This document shows positions 61,174 to 64,000 of a DNA stretch of 64,000 nucleotides, one piece after another (the first letter of the stretch is position 1; every line of letters begins with the position of its first letter). The DNA lies in assembly GCA_038233215.1 (NCBI GenBank), contig JBBSML010000003.1, positions 62,001-126,000 on the forward strand. The letters are read 5' to 3'. The notes under the pieces were generated by a model. The model saw only the letters and a program-made list of their open reading frames with translations, did not search any database and was not told where the DNA came from. The translations under genes and the position numbers were made by a program. Origin of the DNA: JACDBZ01 sp038233215 (GTDB lineage Bacteria > Chloroflexota > Limnocylindria > QHBO01).

Positions 61174-61845
61174 CCACTCGATGGGGGCCGCGGCCGAACC
61201 ATCGTCGGGCAGGCCGACGTCGAGGAGCCGGCGCAGCCGCAGCTCGGCGACGGTGGAAAAGCCGATGCCCAGAGCTGACGTGCTGCGATCGCACTTGAGC
61301 ATGGCCGATGCGATCGACGCCGAGCTGGCACCGGCCGCCAGCGCGTAGCGATCGGCCTCGATCTCGAGCTGCGCCATACGTCGCTCAATCCAGTGCTTGA
61401 TGGCAGGCAGCCAGCCAAGGAGCCGCGACCAACACAGCAGCGCAAGCCCGCGCAAGGGTGCTCGTGTGCGACGGTGATGCTCCTCGTGCAGCAGGACGGC
61501 CTGCAGCTCTTCGGCATCGAGGACGTCGAGCAGCGCGTTGGAGACAAAGATCGCCGGCCGGATGGGACCCGCCACGAACGCCTCGGGCGCACGGCGAGCG
61601 TCGAGCACGTGCACATGCCGGCCGTGCAGATGGATCGGCCTCGCCACCCGCTCGAGCTGGCGCTGACCGGCAATGGCTGGTCCCGTGCCCTTGGCCAGCA
61701 GCATGAGCCAGCCACCGACGATGGCAGCAACGCCAAGCTCGGCACCCAGCATCGGGTCGCCACCGATAGCGCGAGCGGCGGCAGCGCAGAGGGCCACAGT
61801 GACCATCGGCGCCACCGCCAAGGGGACGAGATGGATGGGACGCAT
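61117..61845 (-). CDS. M56-family membrane metallopeptidase (BlaR-like)
   Basis: A 242-aa membrane protein with helices at both ends and the zinc motif HEEHH (LLHEEHHRRTRAP) near residue 120, plus a downstream Glu (EIEADRYAL). M56 peptidases cut a partner repressor such as BlaI when a signal arrives. It lacks the beta-lactam sensor domain. It follows the BlaI gene with a 1-nt stop/start overlap, so the two form a repressor-protease pair. Confidence 0.87.
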   Translation of the reverse strand: MRPIHLVPLAVAPMVTVALCAAAARAIGGDPMLGAELGVAAIVGGWLMLLAKGTGPAIAGQRQLERVARPIHLHGRHVHVLDARRAPEAFVAGPIRPAIFVSNALLDVLDAEELQAVLLHEEHHRRTRAPLRGLALLCWSRLLGWLPAIKHWIERRMAQLEIEADRYALAAGASSASIASAMLKCDRSTSALGIGFSTVAELRLRRLLDVGLPDDGSAAAPIEWLAPVALAIGLAVCHLFVG

Positions 61846-62273
61846 CAGTCCACAGCCTTGCCGGACGGGTCTCGGCCCCCGGAGAGAGCAATCAGCTGCC
61901 GTTGCAGCTCGGGATCGACATCGGCCAGGCGCTCAGCGAAGTGACGCATGGCCGAGGCACCGTAGCGCGCGATGAGGTCGTCGACCGCGCGACCGCTGCT
62001 GGCCTCCACAAGTTCTACCTCCGAAAGCGTGGCCCGGTATACCGCCTCGCGTCCGCGCCGAGAGCGCTCCACCAACCCGCGCTCGCGCAGGCGCGTGAGG
62101 ATCGTCGTGACGGTTGTGTAGGCGGGGGCCCGTTGCTTGCTCGACAGTTGATCGATCAGGGAGCTCAGAGTCGTCTCTGTGTCCGACCACAACACGCGCA
62201 TGACCTGCGTGCCGAGTGGACCCAGCACGGCGCCGACCGATGGCTCAACCAAGCGCTGGGTGCGTTTCGTCAC
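61845..62273 (-). CDS. BlaI/MecI/CopY-family repressor
   Basis: A 142-aa winged-helix repressor: N-terminal HTH (LGTQVMRVLWSDTETTLSSL, then PAYTTVTTILTRLRERGLVE) and helical dimer region. BlaI responds to beta-lactam, CopY to copper. The neighbours here are copper-type, not a beta-lactamase, so copper or another envelope signal is a better guess. GTG start. Confidence 0.88.
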   Translation of the reverse strand: MTKRTQRLVEPSVGAVLGPLGTQVMRVLWSDTETTLSSLIDQLSSKQRAPAYTTVTTILTRLRERGLVERSRRGREAVYRATLSEVELVEASSGRAVDDLIARYGASAMRHFAERLADVDPELQRQLIALSGGRDPSGKAVD

Positions 62274-62323
62274 GAGCGGAGGCTACCAGACGGCGTCGAT
62301 CTGAGCGATGCGCTATCCTCGTT

Positions 62324-62340
62324 CTACGACAGTTGTGTAG
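62324..62340. promoter_or_regulatory. Candidate BlaI/CopY operator
   Basis: ctacgACAgtTGTgtag has the ACAnnTGT core of BlaI/CopY boxes and sits between the divergent BlaI gene and membrane-protein gene. Perfect symmetry is lacking. Confidence 0.5.
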
Positions 62341-62362
62341 TGATCCCAACATCAGGTGGTGC

Positions 62363-62929
62363 GTGGACTGGCTTTTGGCTGATGGGGCGCAGCCGATCCC
62401 CGGCATGGCAGGTGCCACCGCGGCGGGCCTGTTGGCGGTCAGTGCGTCGGTGCTGCGGAGGCGAGCCGATCGGTTCGACAACTCCGTGCTGTCGGTCTTT
62501 CTCAGCGATGCCGGCACCATGCTGAGTTCGTTGGCCGTCACAGTTGCCGTGGTGTCCGCCGCTCTGGCGTTCGGTGTTGAAGGAGTCGGGCGGCCGCTGT
62601 GGCTGATCGTCGCACTGGCCTGCGTCGCGATCGCCGGCGGGCTCCTGGTGTGGCGCTGGCGAGCGGAGCTGGCGAGTCAGGCCAACCGATACCGGCCGGC
62701 GACGCCGACCGGCGCCCCCGAACGCCGCATCATCTCGACCGCCTGGGAGATCGGCGTCGTGTCCGCGGGTGGGGCGGGATTGTTCACCTACATCGGCACC
62801 TCCGACCATCGATTTGGCCATCCACTGCACTGGATCCTGGCGGTGCTGGGCGTGCTGCTGGGCTATGCCCTCGGCATCGCCGCCGTCACGCCTCGCTTCC
62901 GGCTGCAATCACCGACCCGCAAAGCGTAG
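62363..62929 (+). CDS. Membrane protein, unknown family
   Basis: A 188-aa protein with four to five hydrophobic helices (TAAGLLAVSASVLRR, LSSLAVTVAVVSAALAFGV, LWLIVALACVAIAGGLLVWR, and the C-terminal ILAVLGVLLGYALGIAAVT). GTG start with aggtgg just upstream. It is divergent to BlaI and shares its candidate operator. Function unknown. Confidence 0.7.
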   Translation: MDWLLADGAQPIPGMAGATAAGLLAVSASVLRRRADRFDNSVLSVFLSDAGTMLSSLAVTVAVVSAALAFGVEGVGRPLWLIVALACVAIAGGLLVWRWRAELASQANRYRPATPTGAPERRIISTAWEIGVVSAGGAGLFTYIGTSDHRFGHPLHWILAVLGVLLGYALGIAAVTPRFRLQSPTRKA

Positions 62930-62941
62930 GAGCCCCGCACA

Positions 62942-63526
62942 TTGAGACGTATCCCGCACCCGGGCGCAATGCTGGCGCTCGTCGTCCTTGGCACCGTCGC
63001 CTCCGCCTGCAGTGGCATCAGTGGCATCAGTGGCGACGCTTCCATCGATCGCGACTTCATCGACATGATGGTTCCCCACCACGAGTCGGCGATCGCCATG
63101 GCTGAGATCGCCCGGGAGCGTGCCGAACATCCCGAGCTCGAACAGTTGGCCGACGACATCATCGGCGCGCAATCAGCCGAGATCACGCAGCTCAAGGGCT
63201 GGCGCGAGAAGTGGTTCGGCAACTCGGACACACCGTCCATGGAGAAGATGCCGATGCTGCCCGCCATGTCGATGCCGGCCGGACATTCGATGAGCGGCGG
63301 CAGGATGGACATGACCGGCGAGGCGGATGGCCTTCGTGACGCCGATCCGTTCGACCGGCTGTTCATCGACGCTATGATCCGCCACCACCAGCAGGCGGTG
63401 GAAGCGGCTCAGATCATGCTCGACCAGACGGAGCGCGAGGAGATCCGCCGGCTGGCGGAGGACATCGTCGCGGCGCAGACTCGCGAGATCGAGCAGCTTC
63501 GCGAATGGCGCGCCGCGTGGTATTGA
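62942..63526 (+). CDS. DUF305 lipoprotein
   Basis: A 194-aa exported lipoprotein (lipobox ASAC near residue 23). Two DUF305 half-repeats occur: FIDMMVPHHESAIAMAEIAR and FIDAMIRHHQQAVEAAQIML. The family is often linked with copper; Met- and His-rich middle (MPMLPAMSMPAGHSMSGGRM) supports copper binding outside the cell. TTG start with taggag upstream. Confidence 0.85.
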   Translation: MRRIPHPGAMLALVVLGTVASACSGISGISGDASIDRDFIDMMVPHHESAIAMAEIARERAEHPELEQLADDIIGAQSAEITQLKGWREKWFGNSDTPSMEKMPMLPAMSMPAGHSMSGGRMDMTGEADGLRDADPFDRLFIDAMIRHHQQAVEAAQIMLDQTEREEIRRLAEDIVAAQTREIEQLREWRAAWY

Positions 63527-63614
63527 GGCGACTGACGAGGCCGTGAAGGTTCAGCATCTCCGTTCATTGGGCCGGGCGCCGGACTTGGGGCTGAGTTCGC
63601 GCTAGAGGTCCAGC

Positions 63615-64000
63615 ATGTCATCATCCAAGCGAAAAACCGGCCGGCGCCGAGGCGGCGCCGCGCGATCTCGCGGGCGGGCGTCCGACTCGCGCGGGATCGG
63701 GCGACGCTGGATCCTCGCAGTCGGGGCACTCGTGGCGCTGGCGCTGGCAGGGGTCGCAGCCGTGAGTCTTTCCGGTAACGGGGGCGGCGACACCCCGTCC
63801 GCCTGGGCAACGCTCGGAACCGCGGATGTTCACTCGCTGGCCTTCGACCCTGACGATTCGGCGCATCTGTACTTCGGGCACCATGGCGGACTGCTCGAGT
63901 CGCGGGATGGAGGCCTGTCGTGGCAAGCCGCGACATTAGCCGACGGCGACGCCATGAACGTGCGCACCACCGCCGGCGGCAGGGTGCAGATCGCCGGGCA
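63615..64000 (+). CDS. BNR-repeat-like exported protein, partial (3' end outside window)
   Basis: The first 128 codons: basic N-terminus (SSSKRKTGRRRGGAARSRGR), one membrane segment (ILAVGALVALALAGVAAVSL), then a BNR/sialidase-like repeat (VHSLAFDPDDSAHLYFGHHG, ESRDGGLSWQ). This matches F510_1955-type glycosylhydrolase-like proteins. Ribosome site agagg upstream. The rest lies beyond the edge. Confidence 0.75.
   Translation, partial: MSSSKRKTGRRRGGAARSRGRASDSRGIGRRWILAVGALVALALAGVAAVSLSGNGGGDTPSAWATLGTADVHSLAFDPDDSAHLYFGHHGGLLESRDGGLSWQAATLADGDAMNVRTTAGGRVQIAG

Overview
The window is a high-GC (roughly two-thirds G+C by eye), densely packed bacterial chromosome segment. Genes are short-spaced, many pairs overlap by ATGA, GTGA or TTGA, GTG and TTG starts are common, and several genes have a TAnnnT hexamer 6-9 nt before the start codon, as leaderless transcripts do. 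The mix of an MshC/CysS-like ligase, a Trp T-box leader, fused TrpC-TrpF-TrpB, DUF3352, a fused E1 alpha-beta subunit, DesA-type desaturase and System II cytochrome c maturation suggests an uncultured Chloroflexota lineage (Limnocylindria-like) or a deep relative of Actinomycetota. This is inference; no rRNA marker is present.

Bases 1-40600 look like ordinary chromosome: a glutamate-dehydrogenase-like protein lacking its catalytic lysine, an acyl-ACP desaturase, two S9 peptidases, a PIN-domain toxin, an isobutyryl/methylmalonyl-CoA mutase large subunit, a 5'-3' exonuclease, a SpoIID-like exported protein, a dipeptide ABC transporter operon with a permease-ATPase fusion, an acyl-CoA dehydrogenase, an FTR1 iron permease under a probable iron-box promoter, and a trpD-trpCFB-trpA-hydrolase operon preceded by a Trp T-box riboswitch. 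A rhomboid protease, a glycosyltransferase carrying a CysS-like N-terminal segment, a fused E1 subunit, a FabD-like protein and an AlkA-type glycosylase follow.

Bases 40635-48707 are an integrated element of about 8.07 kb, bounded by perfect 41-bp direct repeats at a tRNA-Arg(TCT) gene. It carries a tyrosine recombinase, a D5-type primase-helicase (frameshifted here), a VRR-NUC nuclease, several small ORFs, a P27-type small terminase, a scaffold-like protein and an HK97-type major capsid protein. It has no recognisable large terminase, portal, protease or tail genes. This fits a phage satellite (capsid-forming, PICI-like), although a decayed prophage is possible. The region inside the right end is a cluster of perfect inverted repeats. 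The core spans the 5' half of the tRNA, so the element has replaced the tRNA promoter.

Bases 48.7-55.1 kb are a worn region: a receiver protein, small conserved ORFs, TfoX-like and DUF1622 proteins, and several broken genes (PspC, GGDEF, DUF4242, an SRPBCC fragment, a membrane-protein remnant, an IS110 start remnant). They carry real decay or sequencing indels.

Bases 55.1 kb to the end form a metal/redox island: a MerR regulator with a 19-bp-spacer promoter, a 20-residue peptide with seven cysteines, a Cys-rich four-helix copper-storage-type protein, CcdA, CcsB/ResC, ResB and ResA (System II cytochrome c maturation), a BlaI/CopY-type repressor with an M56 metallopeptidase, a membrane protein, a DUF305 lipoprotein and the start of a BNR-repeat-like protein. 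Together they suggest copper handling and haem-protein assembly at the membrane.
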